Shown here: positions 23,425 through 34,329 of the stretch, in pieces
Numbering within the stretch: position 1 is the stretch's first letter
How the letters are laid out: each line of letters opens with the position of its first letter
Assembly: GCA_003024785.1 (NCBI GenBank)
Contig: PUQB01000390.1
Coordinates: forward strand, 174,802-238,801
Direction of reading: 5' to 3'
DNA: 64,000 bases
Source: Selaginella tamariscina
Lineage: Eukaryota; Streptophyta; Lycopodiopsida; Selaginellales; Selaginellaceae
Notes under the pieces: generated by a model
The model's input: only the letters and a program-made list of their open reading frames with translations
Told to the model about the DNA's origin: nothing
Database searches by the model: none
Position numbers and translations under genes: made by a program

Positions 23425-23830
23425 ACAATAAACTTGTTTTCATAAATGTATGAGCTTTTTTTTAATACTTGAGTCTGAGGGCAAAACAACAACCTGTCTT
23501 GTATGTATGGAGATGCAAAGACCATATCCAGACACTCATAGCCTGAGCCCTCTCTAGGAACCATTTTGAACAGCCGGCTTTCCCCACCATCCAAAAGATC
23601 TACCGTTGCAATTACGTGATCCAGTAACCATCGAATACCACGTCTGGAATGTAGCCCCATTTAGACACTTGTTCACTAATCCTTGTTGCTCAGCCTTGCA
23701 GAGCTTGTAAAACTGTGTAGCTTCCAGGGGGAGGGTCTTCCACCTTTGATCCTCCAGTTCTAGCCACTTGTTTTGTCTTGTTTTGATCTGGACCAGCAAA
23801 GATGACAATTCGAGATCCCAAGTGTTTACA
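20500..23830 (-). CDS. Unidentified multi-exon gene, fragmentary (minus strand)
   Basis: Not recognised. Coherent exon-like blocks from right to left: about 23830-23500; 22700-22520 (Lys-rich, then RDWDEDGFPKYTATIQELLD); 22140-21720 (RHEMMACINEAAFERAQ, VWTKAKEAGNLIYVTRVSGY, RFRDASSSGK); 21700-21195 (an acidic repeat DCPGEEIKGENAVEED twice, then KGKKMRRKESLGTTMERCF and HFDERFDKLHKDV); 21140-20980 (LSYTRSRPELEALASIVSDM, IPKEVQVDWLMETSAG); 20800-20640 (FKSPFSAMRTRTSKLIYKL); and about 20560-20505 (YYAQELRHLKALYDSG). Borders mostly fit GT-AG. Single-base breaks are frequent. The basic NLS-like block and coiled segments hint at a nuclear protein, which is weak inference. Confidence 0.4.
21531..21660 (-). 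repeat. In-frame 49-bp direct repeat inside an exon
   Basis: 21531-21579 and 21612-21660 are nearly identical (tgtcttcttctactgcattc...ggacagtc), with an 81-bp period, i.e. 27 codons. They encode the repeated acidic motif GEEIKGENAVEED on the minus strand. Confidence 0.8.
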
Positions 23831-24175
23831 TCTGATCAACCAAGTGCAGACTCTCATCCACACTTCAGTGACGTTTATATTATTAAAATATATTTTAAGA
23901 ATATGTTAATGTTTAATGTTAAACATAATATTATTTAAACTAAAGTATATAGATTAAGTATTTATAACCACCTCTATATTTACATAAATGATAAAGTCAA
24001 ATATATATAAACAAATTAAATAAACTAACTAATATAATATACTATATTATATATAAGTTAATGAAGGTTCTTTAATAGTAATTACATAGATAATATTTTT
24101 TTTCAAATTTTTTTGTTTAGTTTCTTCTTTTTTTAATGTTTTTTACAAGGGGAGTAATTAGATTTAAAAAGTTTT
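23831..24175. other. AT-rich stretch left of B1
   Basis: No gene recognised. The sequence is rich in tata/ttaa tracts and abuts the B1 LTR at 24176. Confidence 0.4.
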
Positions 24176-24857
24176 TGGTCGTCGGGGACTCTGTAGTCCA
24201 GATGTGGTACTTTTCAGGAAGTTGTGGTCGCCAGGATGCTGTGGAGAGCGTCCAACCCCGGGGTTCAGCCGGCAAGTTGGGCCTTACCTCAGGAGTAATG
24301 GAATGTACTAGATGGCCTCTACTTGGACGCCGCAAGGGCCCGTGTACAGGTAAGGGGGAGTTCTACTGCGATGACTGGGCAGAGAGTGGTGCGGGGCCCA
24401 GGATTAGGGCAAGCAGGGAGCGCCGCTTGTAAGGTGAATAGAAGGAAAATGGATTATATATATTGCCTATCTAAGTACAATTATCTCCAATAATGGAGCA
24501 AGATATAAGACGCAGACCTGACTCCAAAAGACCCCGACCCACTACCCGCCTTCCGACTTATATAGTGGGTTACCTACCGCTAGACCTTAGGTACAAGTGG
24601 CGCCTTCCCACTGGTCTGCCGCCTGGTGATAGAGTCCTGCCTGCCACATTTATGCGCCTCCCCACGCATGCTGTCCTTCGTACCCTGAGTAGTTGATCCG
24701 GACGATCAGATCCACGCTCGGTTACGCCGCCGCTTGACATCGGTCGTCATCAGTCCGTACCTGACATACCTCCCTTATCCGACACTTCGTCCCGTCGCTC
24801 GTCCGCGTCGGTGGGCGTCTTGCCGGCTGGCTGTGTGACGGTGTCGGGCCGCCGTCA
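24176..24857 (-). repeat. B1 3' LTR
   Basis: 682 bp, TG...CA ends (+ strand tggtcgtcgggg to gccgtca). It matches 33650-34308 closely, the partial LTR at 18755-19294 and, inverted, 60362-61034. Confidence 0.92.
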
Positions 24858-24879
24858 GCCAGATGCCCGGACTTATTCG

Positions 24880-27150
24880 TTGGCACGTCCTCGGGCCATG
24901 TGCCCTAGATATCTGCCCCTTGGAGCTCCCGGTACATGGCGATTTTGCTCTTAGTTGCAGCTAGCGTGGTCTTTAATGTGGTGATGGTCGCTTCCCGTAG
25001 CGTGATCACCCTTTGAAGATTTGCCTCGGACCCTGCCTGTTGCTCCTGAACCTACTTGAGCTGACTCTCCAAATCCTGCGCCCATTCTCGCGAGTGTTGC
25101 AGCTCTTGTTCCCTTGCTGCGAGGAGTTGGGCCTGTAGCTGGGTGTGTTCCTCGAGCTCCCTGATGGTCCATGTCAATTTTTGCGATTCTTCGACTGGTT
25201 GGCACTCCGCGAGTGGGGATGGTCATTAGAGCTCCGTACGATTTGGGCGTGGGTCTCTCTGAGGAAGATGTGGGGATGATTTTGAGCTGGGCGGTGGCTC
25301 GGTGCAGCTCTTCCTTGGCCGCGGCCAGCTCTTGGTGAACCCGACTAAGCTCTGCTTCGTGCTGCTCAAGTGTGGATCCTAACTCAAAAACCTGTCACTC
25401 CTTCTCTGTCGTGACCTGCTCAAACTCTCGTCCTAGTTGGTCGTGGAGCTTTTGGATGTGGCCATACTTGATTTGTAGCTGATCCAAGCTGTCGGTTAAC
25501 TGTTGACACGTTTCCTCTGCTTGCTTCCTCCCGGCCTCCGCGATGTCCCAAAGTTGGATTCCCTTGATGAGCTGGTCTGAGTACTCCCGGGCCTCCTTTT
25601 GAGCGATTCGGTAGTTATCCGTGAGCTCTTGTATTATTACATCATGCTCCGTGGTAACCCCCTTGAGATCCAACCCATTGTACACTGCTGTGGACTTTCA
25701 GACTTGGCCGAAGGCCTTGGACAAATCCATATGCACTGTTGAGGTCCATCGCCCCTTCACGTTGAAGTGTTTGTACTTCCCCTTCAGCATGTTGCCCGTG
25801 TCTTCCTTGTTGTTCACTTCGTTGGCTTGTGAGGGGCCAGCGGGTCCCTCTCCCGTGTTCCGCAAGCCTTGGGTTGGTGGGGCCTCTACTCCTGGAGCTG
25901 CCAGTGGGGACACTGTGGTGGAGGCCCTCTGATCCTTTCCCCGTGGTCCTCTTCCCCTGGCTTGCTCCACATGGGAGTCTTCTCTTGCCTGTTTTCGCGA
26001 AGACTCTGGAGTGTCCGGTTGTTTCCCTTCTTCAGTTTGGCTGGGGCCCGCCTGTTCTCGTGCCCCGATTCCCTGATGGTGCCTGAGTAGAACTGAACAT
26101 GTTTGTAAGAAAAATGGGTTTAGGACCCATTGAGCCTGCTCCTTTTAATTTAAAAATGGTAGACCAGAGGAGAATTGGGGTTCGGTTGACTATCCAGGCG
26201 ATCATTCATGCTAAGGTGACCCGCTGTTGTGAGCCTTTGTCCGGTTCCCTTTTGTATGCCGTTGATGGGTTAGGGCTGGTATCATGTAGTGTCTGAGGCA
26301 GTCCGCCCAATCCATTGTGACTCCTTCCCAGGTGCTGCAGAGAGCGCTCGCCAGTCGCGTGGCGACCCGCCTCTCTGTCCTTCCGGTGAACATAAACACC
26401 ACAAGCGCCAGGAACTCGTCCACTTCGTCCCTTCATGTATGGAAAGTCGGGACATCGCGATTTCATCCCGGTTGGTGGGGAACCACTGGTGTTTGGGTTC
26501 CCCCAGGTCATCCAGAAGTATGCCGTTCTCCGGTAGACAGAACATTGCGGCCAACTCATTGAGATCGATGCAGAAGCTCGCAGAGTCGCCTAGCCTAAAT
26601 TGCAGCTCCTCTCACTTGGTTTTCCCCGTCTCCAACTGTACGGTCTAGATGAATTGGATGGCCCGTGCTGCGAATTTGGGTTTCTCCACTTCTCCCCCAT
26701 GGGCATCGAAAAGTCCGAGCAGTTACATCTGCTTTCGCACCCTCCTCACGTTGGGTCTGCTGATCAACTCCTGAAATCTGGAGAACTTGGGGGCTACGAG
26801 CGCCACACTCCTATCCTGGCCTTCGTACCGCACCCGAACGTGCTGGATGGTCACCGGCTTGTTTAGCGTGGTCCACTCCATCATCTTTGCTGCTGGGGAG
26901 TGGTTGATCTTCCTGTGAAAAGTGGCATGCCCTGGCTCGCCCCTTGTTGTCCTTCTGAAGATGGTGCTTACATGGCAACCTACCTCGCTGGATACGGCCA
27001 ACGCTTCCTTCCATACACCATAATCAGGGCATTCATGGTGCCGCCTACCATTATAGCCCCGTTTTACGTGCTCACACGTGTGGTTCACCCTCGTGAACCA
27101 TGTGTCCTTATGAGCTGGCCACTCGTGTGGGGACGGAGTCCCCACTCCCT
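24880..27150 (-). pseudogene. B1 accessory frame downstream of integrase: globular part plus coiled coil
   Basis: Starts just after the integrase tail. N-terminal part: EWTTLNKPVTIQHVRVRYEG, PKFSRFQELISRPNVRRVRK, DLNELAAMFCLPENG, ALVVFMFTGRTERRVATRLA, WEGVTMDWADCLRHYMIPAL. A long coiled coil of more than 200 residues follows (QELTDNYRIAQKEAREYSDQ, EQHEAELSRVHQELAAAKEE, ELEEHTQLQAQLLAAREQEL, ITTLKTTLAATKSKIAMYRE). Function unknown. Position and size recall accessory frames of Tat/Ogre-type elements. The same frame recurs at 36830-38830, 58330-60360 and 61285-62800. Broken by several indels here. Confidence 0.75.
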
Positions 27151-27219
27151 TGTTGGGTACCCCCTCCTCTGGTCCTTAACGCCACTACTTCGGCCGTGCC
27201 TTACCCCGAAGGCCCGTGG

Positions 27220-28260
27220 GGTTTACCTCTCTCTCTTGTGTTCTTGTTGGGTGAACATATGGCTTGAGGTGGTTGCCGTTAACCTTTTGTTGCAACGGCT
27301 GCCCGTTGGCCCCTAAGAGAATTGTGCCATTGTCGAAGGTTTTTAGTACCTCATATGGTCCTTTCCACCCTGGTCAGAATTTGCCTGTCCGGAGTGCCTG
27401 TGGTTTCTTGAACCACCATACCCACTGCCCTGGTTTATATTCTCGGAGTTTCTTTTTCCTGTCTCTAGCCTTGTTGTCGATTTTCTCTGTCAGCTGTGCT
27501 AGAAATCGTACTTCGTCCAGTTGCTCCACTGTTCCAGTCTTTTCTGCGCAGCTGCTGGTTCGTCCGTGATCCTGTGGTCCAGGCTCGTCCGTAAGCTGGG
27601 TATGGTGAACTCCCATGGCATGATGGCCTCCAGACCATAAGCTAGCTGGAAGGGTGTTGTTCCTGTTGTGGTTTTGAACGTTGTCCGGTACGCCCATAAC
27701 ACGATGGTAGCATTTCTTCCCAACGCCTGGGTTCCTGTGGCAGAGCTTCTCAAGATGGTGACCAGCACCTTGTTTGTGGACTCAGCCTGTCCATTCCCTG
27801 TGGATAGTAGGCTGTTGACGTGCGATGCTTGATGACAAATGCCTTGACCAATTCTCGGACTGTCTCGTTGATGAAGTGGCTCCCTTGGTCGGACACCAGC
27901 TCCAGGGCATCCGAACCGTGTCAGAATGTTTGTATAGATGAACCTTGCTGTCTTCCTGCCGTTGCGTCCTTGAGTGCCTTCGCCTCTACCCATTTTGTGG
28001 CGTAGTCCGTTGCCACTACTATGTACCTAGAGTGTGTTGTGTGGGCCTTTGGGTTGATAGGTCCTACAAAGTCCAGGCCCCACTTCTCAAATGCCGCCAT
28101 TCCTGTGGGGGTATTCCATGCCTTGGCTGCCGTGGGTTTGCCTATTGTTGACAATCGGTACAGCTCCTTGCTACCTTGGTGGGTCCCGGAAGATTGTTGG
28201 CCACAGAGTCCAGTCTGTAGGATCTTCCTGGCGTTTTGTCTCCCCGAAGTGTCTGCCCCC
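27220..28260 (-). pseudogene. pol: B1 integrase
   Basis: Core: [36 protein letters not shown], then NGQAESTNKVLVTIL (catalytic Glu), VLWAYRTTFKTTTGTTPFQL and YGLEAIMPWEF. C-terminus: WKGPYEVLKTFDNGTILL and VNGNHLKPY, typical of the Tat group. The zinc-binding part lies near 28200. Frames break near 27930, 27660 and 27520. Confidence 0.87.
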
Positions 28261-28379
28261 GGTCCTGCATGAGCTGCCTCGACAATCTCGGGGATTTCCC
28301 AGGTCAGTGGGCATCTCCGGAGTATGTCATCCCTCCCTCGCTTGTAGAGCTGATCCCCGATCAGCTGGAACGGTAAACA

Positions 28380-28870
28380 CCTCGAGCCAGGCTCTGTCGA
28401 TGTGTCACCGATGTGTCGGGAGGCTGTGTAACCCGCTGATGAGGTAGTGCCGTATTGGTCGTTGCCACTCTGGGACGTCGGCCGGTCCTTCTTGGTTCGG
28501 TGGTTGTGTACTGTGCCTTGGTCAACAGTTGTCCCGAAAAGGTCAGCGTCTGGTATGTCGAGCAGATCGCGGTTTTCCGCTGGTTGCCGCTCGTTATTCG
28601 GGAGAGGAGGTCTGGTGATACGTGCAGTTTACCTGCCTTATGGATTACAGTAAACTCGAACTCCTGCAAGAGGAGTATCCACCACGCCGGCCTCCCGGTG
28701 AGCTGTGGTTTGTTCACGAGGTACAACAGGGCGTGGTGATCTACGATCAATATGAAGTGGTTACCCAGAAGGTAGTGGCGAAACTTGGATACCCGTAAAT
28801 GACTGCCAGGCATTCTTTGTCGGTCGCCGAGTAGTTGCGTTCGGCGGCATCATGAGTCGACTTCGTATGC
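28380..28870 (-). pseudogene. pol: B1 RNase H
   Basis: RNYSATDKECLAVIYG followed by [38 protein letters not shown] and SPDLLSRI. This is the classical RNase H end of a gypsy polymerase. One frame break lies near 28790. Confidence 0.85.
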
Positions 28871-29059
28871 TATGGGTCGGAGCATGCTCTCATCGTCCTC
28901 CTGATAGGACCGCACCCACGCTATGCTTGAGCCATCCGTCTGCAGGTGGAACTGGCGGTTCCAATCCGGTGGATGAGGATGGGCGCTTCCACCAGTTGGC
29001 GCTTTATGTCTTTGAAGGCTGCCTGCGGTGGGTGGTCCATTCGTAGAGCTCCCTTGGTG

Positions 29060-29830
29060 AGTAATTCAGTCATTGGTTGGGCCCTATCAGCATATTTCGG
29101 ATAAACTTACGATAGAACCCTGCTTTCCCAGGAATCTTCGGAGTTCCGTGACGTTCTGTGGAGGAGGCATTTCGGCCAGTGCTCGTACTGAACCTGGGTC
29201 CACCGTGATGCCTTCCTTGGAAACGATGTGCCCTAGCAACTTCCCCGCGGTCATGCCAAATACGCACTTTGAGGGGTTAAGAGATATCCCATATTCCTGG
29301 CGCCGGAATACCCATTCCAGCGCGTCACATGGTCTTCCGCTGGTCCGTAAGCTGTAAAGTCGTCCAGGAATGCCCGGACAAAATCTGTGAGGTTGTCCGG
29401 GAACACCCGCTGGACCAACGTGGCTGGAGCGTTGCAGAGTCCGAACGGCATAACTCTGAAGGCGTAAGCTCCCAATCCGTGATGAAGGCAGTTTTGGCTT
29501 GGTCGTCCGCTGCGATCGTCACCTGATTATATCCACTGAAGCCGTCCATGAACGAGTACATCTCGTGGCCACCACGTCTTCTAGAATGGCTCTGTGAATG
29601 GAATAGGGAACGGGTCCTTCTCCGTGGCGGCATTCAGCCTTCGGTAATCTATGCAGATTCTCAGCTGCCGTCTTTCTTTGGCACGATCACAATTGGTGAC
29701 AGCCATTCCGGTTTCTCGATGGGGTAGACGAAGTCCGCTTCGAGCCACTTGTCGATCTCTTGTTTGGCTTTTCGGGCGTAGTTCGGGTTGATGCGGTAGC
29801 ATTGTTGCCGGCTGGGTCGAGTGTCGGGTT
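29060..29830 (-). pseudogene. pol: B1 reverse transcriptase
   Basis: Pieces in order: [55 protein letters not shown], and FVRAFLDDFTAYG, where the active-site box reads FLDD. Then KIPGKAGFYRKFIRNM. These are conserved RT blocks of Ty3/gypsy. At least four frame breaks. Confidence 0.87.
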
Positions 29831-29999
29831 TTAGTTTAATTCGTGCTGCACAATTCCGGCGTACCCCCTTAGGTCGTGATAGGTCCAGCGAATATCTCTC
29901 TGTATCTTCGGAGACAGTCGGTAATCTGCTCTTAGCTGTGCTCCGATGTGAGCGTTAATATTTACTAGTCGGGGGTTTTGTCGGTGCCTATGTTGACCT

Positions 30000-30690
30000 G
30001 CTTGACCGCTGCTTCGGGAGTTATGTTCCACCCATACATTGGTTTGCTACGGTACTCTTCCTGGGCCGAGGGGGCTAGACTCCTCATTTCCTTCCATAGA
30101 ACAGGCCACTTCGGGATTTGAGCTTCCGGAGTGTCTGTACCGTTTCTAACCGAGTCATTAGGTACGTAGCGACCGACTCTCGTACTTCCTGTCGAGGATC
30201 CACCTCTCCTATGATGAATAGCTCTGGCAAACACGCTAGGATGGCGCTTCTTCCTCATCATCCAGCCCCTCCCCCAGTCCGGGAGATGGTATTCTGGGGT
30301 CGGGACTCCGAGGGTGGCGCCGGGACTTGTCTTGCAGTGACGGATACGACCCCTCCTTGACGGGAAACCGAATCCGCTGCTTCTCCCAATCGTGTTGTAC
30401 CCTTGCGCCCGGAGCCACGGCCGGCCCAGGAGTAAGTCGAACCCTCCTTTTGCGTGCATGTCGAGGACGACCACGTTTATCAGGAACTTGATGCTCTGGA
30501 TCCTGATGCTTACCTTCCTCATGATGCCTTAGGGACCACCTTGGTTTGGTTTGCCATGCGTATGAGGAAGGGTGAGGGCTCCAGGGGCATTCCCAGTTGT
30601 TGATGGAGTTCTGTGGACATGATGTTCACGCCTGATCCCCCATCTATGATTACGTTGTGGACTGTACGGCCTGCCATCTGAACAGGTATG
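30000..30690 (-). pseudogene. pol: B1 aspartic protease
   Basis: VIIDGGSGVNIMSTELHQQ contains the catalytic Asp in the context DGGS. It continues with QSIKFLINVVVLDMHAKGGF and DLLLGRPWL. This is the retropepsin-like domain as found in Tat/Athila elements. One break near 30520. Confidence 0.85.
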
Positions 30691-30699
30691 GCCGGACAT

Positions 30700-33616
30700 C
30701 GTCCACAAAGTCTACCGCTATTGTTGTGACCCTTGGGGCCGTGACTGTGGCCTCGTGCAGTTCTCTGGTGAGGACTTCATACACCTGGGGATAACGTAGC
30801 AGTTCCCCTAGGTTACCGACACGTGGGTTTCTCGCATCTTCCCAGCGAGGGCCTCGTGCACCCCGTTGTGCCTCTGGCCTCTGCGCCTTGTGCCAGTCTT
30901 ACCTGTTCCAGCCGCTTCCACTTCAACACATTTTTGCTCCCACTGGCTTGGTTTCCCAAGTCGGTTGCCACTTCCTCTTCACTGGACTCCCCATTGTCTT
31001 CCTCCTCCAAGTTGACTGGTCGTTTGTCTGGGCTTGGGATCTCGTGACTACTCTGCATTGCAGCTCGGGGGTTGACGTCCTACATGGTGGGCTGCGGTGT
31101 GGAACCTAGTGTTGCTGTGGCTCGGGCTGGTCCCTCGGCTACCCTGTGGCCTTTGGTACATGTGCTTCCAGCATGGGTTTGAGCATCGCGATCCAGGGGC
31201 ATCGATATAGTGGATGGTGTTGCTGCACAGCGTGCATATCAACTCCGGCGTTCCGACCGTCTATTTCTGTCGTCGTACCTTGGTCGGTTTTGTTGTCGCT
31301 CCCAGGAACGCGACCTCTGGTTCGGTCTCCTGACCGCGATCTGCGGCGGGTTGGCCACCGCTACGGCCCCCATACCGTCGGTCCCCCAGGTGATCCGCCA
31401 CCTGTCGCTCAACAGCCCAGGCGCCAGCCTGGGTGGTGTGCTGCTTAGGAGCTTGTTAGCTGGTAACAGTCATTCTGTGTTGTGGGATCCATGGACATTA
31501 CACACTTTGCAATATCTATCCCTGCGCGCTGTGTACCCTAACTGAGCAAGGGTCGCTCAGGTCTTCCTGCTTTGTGTTCGCTCTGTAAGTCCCTTTCGTT
31601 GGGATTGCTCGTGCTCCCTGGTCCCCTCCTGTCTCTCCCTCCAGGTTGGATTGGGGACGTCCGAGAGGTTGTCCTGTCTGTGGTGGTGTCGTTGGCCCCT
31701 TCTGCATCCGGTTTGTCCTGCGCCTTCCTTTCTTAGGCGTCTTTCAGCTTCCCGCTTTTCGGCCTTCTTGGCGTACCAAGTAACTTGTCAAACGTCGGTC
31801 GTCATCCAAGCCGATTCACTTGCGGATCTCCGGCCCGCAGTCCCTTTCGGTACCACATTTTCTTGGTCAGTCAACTGGGGCGTCTCTTAGCGGGCGATAT
31901 ACCCCAGCATGCGGACCGTGTACTCGTCGACTCTCCTGCTTTCTGTTTCAAGCTCGTTAGCTTGTGGATCACCTCCTCTTCACTCTTTTCCTCCCGAAGG
32001 TGTCCAGAAACGCCCTTCTCAGCGGGCTCTTCGTTCGCCTCGTGGAATCGCATCCACCAGGTGTGTGCCTTCATGTCCAGAGTGCATGCGAAGGCACTCA
32101 ACTTCTTGTGATTGTCGCTCACACTCCGAAGTTCGCACACCTGTTCAAACTTGTGTACGTGTTGGTCTGCGTCTTCCCCTTCGCTCCATGAACGTGGGTA
32201 AGGGCATTACGGTGCTCTCCTGCATCGATTGAGCGCTCGGGCTAATAACATGAGTGGGGGTCCGGATCGGCCCTTCTGGCACAATGGGTTCCATGGAACT
32301 CCGTCACGTGTAGTCCACGTCCTGGTATTCTGTGGGCACCTTTCTCCTTCTGCGGCCCGGCCCTCCCGTTGAGGGTGGGTGACGAGGACGGGCTCCTCCG
32401 GCTGTCCTCGGGGCCCCCACTAGGACCAACCTGACGGCTGTGGCGTGGCTTCCCTTGGCTGGAGTTTCCCCTCCTCACGAGTAGTTTTGTATGACCATGC
32501 GGAATCCCCCCGCGATGTCTAGACGGTCGTGATCGATGGGGCAATTCCTCCTTGCCCGAGACGGTATGCCCCCGTCTGGTGATGGTGGCTCTGCCGTGTG
32601 CCCTAGCGGATTTCCCTCGCGGGCCGGTGCGATACTGGTCACTCGGGCGAATCTCTCCTGCCCTTGGACTTCTCTCTCCCTTTTGCAAGGTAGCCACTAT
32701 GCCCCTCTTTCTGGTGCCTCCTCCCAGTCCGTCAACTCGTCGACGTCCAGTCGCCTTTGGGCAGGCGGTCGTCCCATATGTACCCCGGCCTTCCGAAGCC
32801 TTGGGTTTTCATCTGGTAACCACCCTGACCTACTTGTCGTCGGTTGAACTCCTGGTGCAGAGGTTGCCTTGTTGGCAATATGCCCCTCCCTACGGGGGCC
32901 TTGGATGAGGCTCTTCCTCCCCTCTTTCTGGGCAGACACGGGCCCCCTGCGTCACCCTGATGGGTGATGATGGCCCTGGGTTTCCTATCTTACCTCCATC
33001 GTGGCGCTGGTCACGCTGGGCTTCTGGCTCACATCCCCGTCGCTATCCATGTTGCTTTCCCCCTCGAGATTTCTTGCCTCGTCGCAGGCCTGCCCTTTCC
33101 TGGGGTTGTCCTGGGCGAGGTTTCCTCCTTCGGGGTACTCATCAAACACTGGTTCTGCTCGTTGGTATGGGGCTCTTCATGGCCGTCACTTTCACCTACG
33201 TCAAGAGGCGAGGGCTTTCGTCATCTTGCCATCCATCCCACTCTGCAGTAGGTTACTATCGGCGAAGTCGCCCATCGGGTGTTGTTCATACCCGCATGCT
33301 GCCGTGTCTGGATTGTCATCGGACGTGTTGCGGTTCCTTCATATCCTTCTTCGTCGTCAGGGTGTGCAACCGCCTCTGCCGCTGGTGTGTCGAGTTTACC
33401 GCTGCTCGGAGATTCGGCCATACGGTGTTACCGTGTTCCCTCGGGTAGGTGAGGCAGGGCCAATTGCAGCAACCGAGGTGCCTCGCCTTCCATTAATCTC
33501 CCTGCCGGCCCGTTGCATTCTCCTGCCAGCTGTTGCTCGTCAATCTTTATTTGTTCGAATGAGTTAATCTCGGCTCTTCGTCGGGCCGCCACTCTACTTG
33601 CTACAGTGAACTCCAT
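30700..33616 (-). pseudogene. gag: B1 gag
   Basis: Begins MEFTVASRVAARRRAEINSF at 33616, immediately after the leader. A long low-complexity, charge-rich N-terminal half follows (33400-32250). Capsid-like sequence is near 32140-31880 (SDNHKKLSAFACTLDMKAHT, WWMRFHEA). A Cys-containing segment near 31230 (CTLCSNTIHYI) precedes the protease. It is long for a gypsy gag, which fits Tat-type elements. Frames are repeatedly broken. Confidence 0.75.
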
Positions 33617-33649
33617 CTGTGTGTACTATCTATCCCTTGGTCGCCAAAA

Positions 33650-34308
33650 TGGTCGTCGGGATTCCGCAGGCCAGATGTGGTGCTTCAGGAACGCGTAGTC
33701 GCCAGGACTGTGGAGAGCGTCCAACCCCAGGGTTCGGTTGGCAAGCGGGCCTTACCTCAGGAGTAATGGAATGTATTGGATGGCCTCTACCCGGACGCCG
33801 CGAGGGCCGTGTACAGGTAAGGGGGAGTTCTACTGCGATGACTGGGCAGAGAGTGGTGCGGGGCCCAGGAGTAGGGCAAGCGGGGAGCGCCCGCTTGTAA
33901 GGTGAATAGAAGGAAAATGGATATATAATTGCCTGTCTGAGTACAACTATTCAACAGTGGAGCAAGATATAAGACGCAGACCTGACTCCAAAAGACCCGA
34001 CCCACTACCCGCCTTTCGGCTTATATAGTGGGTTACCTACCGCTAGACCCTAGGTACAGGTGGCGCCTTCCCACTAGTCTGCCGCCTGGTGACAGAGTCC
34101 TGGCTACCACATTTATGCACCACGCTGCTATCCTTCGTACCTGAGTAGTTGATCGAACGATCGGATCACCTCGGTTACGCCGCTGCCAGATCAGTTCGCC
34201 ATTAGTCTGTACCTGACGTACCTCCCTTATCCGGCACTTCGTCCCGTCGCTCGTTCGCGCCGTGGGCGTCCCGCTGGCTGGCCGTGTGATGGTGTCAGGC
34301 CGCCGTCA
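33650..34308 (-). repeat. B1 5' LTR
   Basis: Pairs with 24176-24857; TG...CA ends. The leader next to it on the minus strand reads ttttggcgaccaaggga, a candidate primer-binding site that starts with TGG. Confidence 0.92.
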
Positions 34309-34329
34309 ACTAGCAATCAACAAGATTCG

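Larger units (their letters stand above)
24176..34308 (-). mobile_element. B1: Tat/Ogre-like Ty3/gypsy retrotransposon with accessory frame
   Basis: About 10.1 kb, with LTRs of about 680 bp at 24176-24857 and 33650-34308. Minus-strand order: 5' LTR, primer-binding area (ttggcgaccaaggga), long gag, protease, RT, RNase H, integrase, an additional frame of about 2.3 kb, and 3' LTR. Integrase has NGQAESTNK and a C-terminus with VNGNHLKPY, as in Tat-lineage elements, and there is no chromodomain. Numerous indels and stops. GC content is visibly higher than in the surrounding DNA. No matching target duplication was seen, so an end may have been altered. Confidence 0.9.

Noticed and set aside
25600-33600. 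Many long open frames on the plus strand across B1
   Set aside because: They are antisense to gag/pol of the minus-strand element, follow its GC-rich codons and show no domain motifs.
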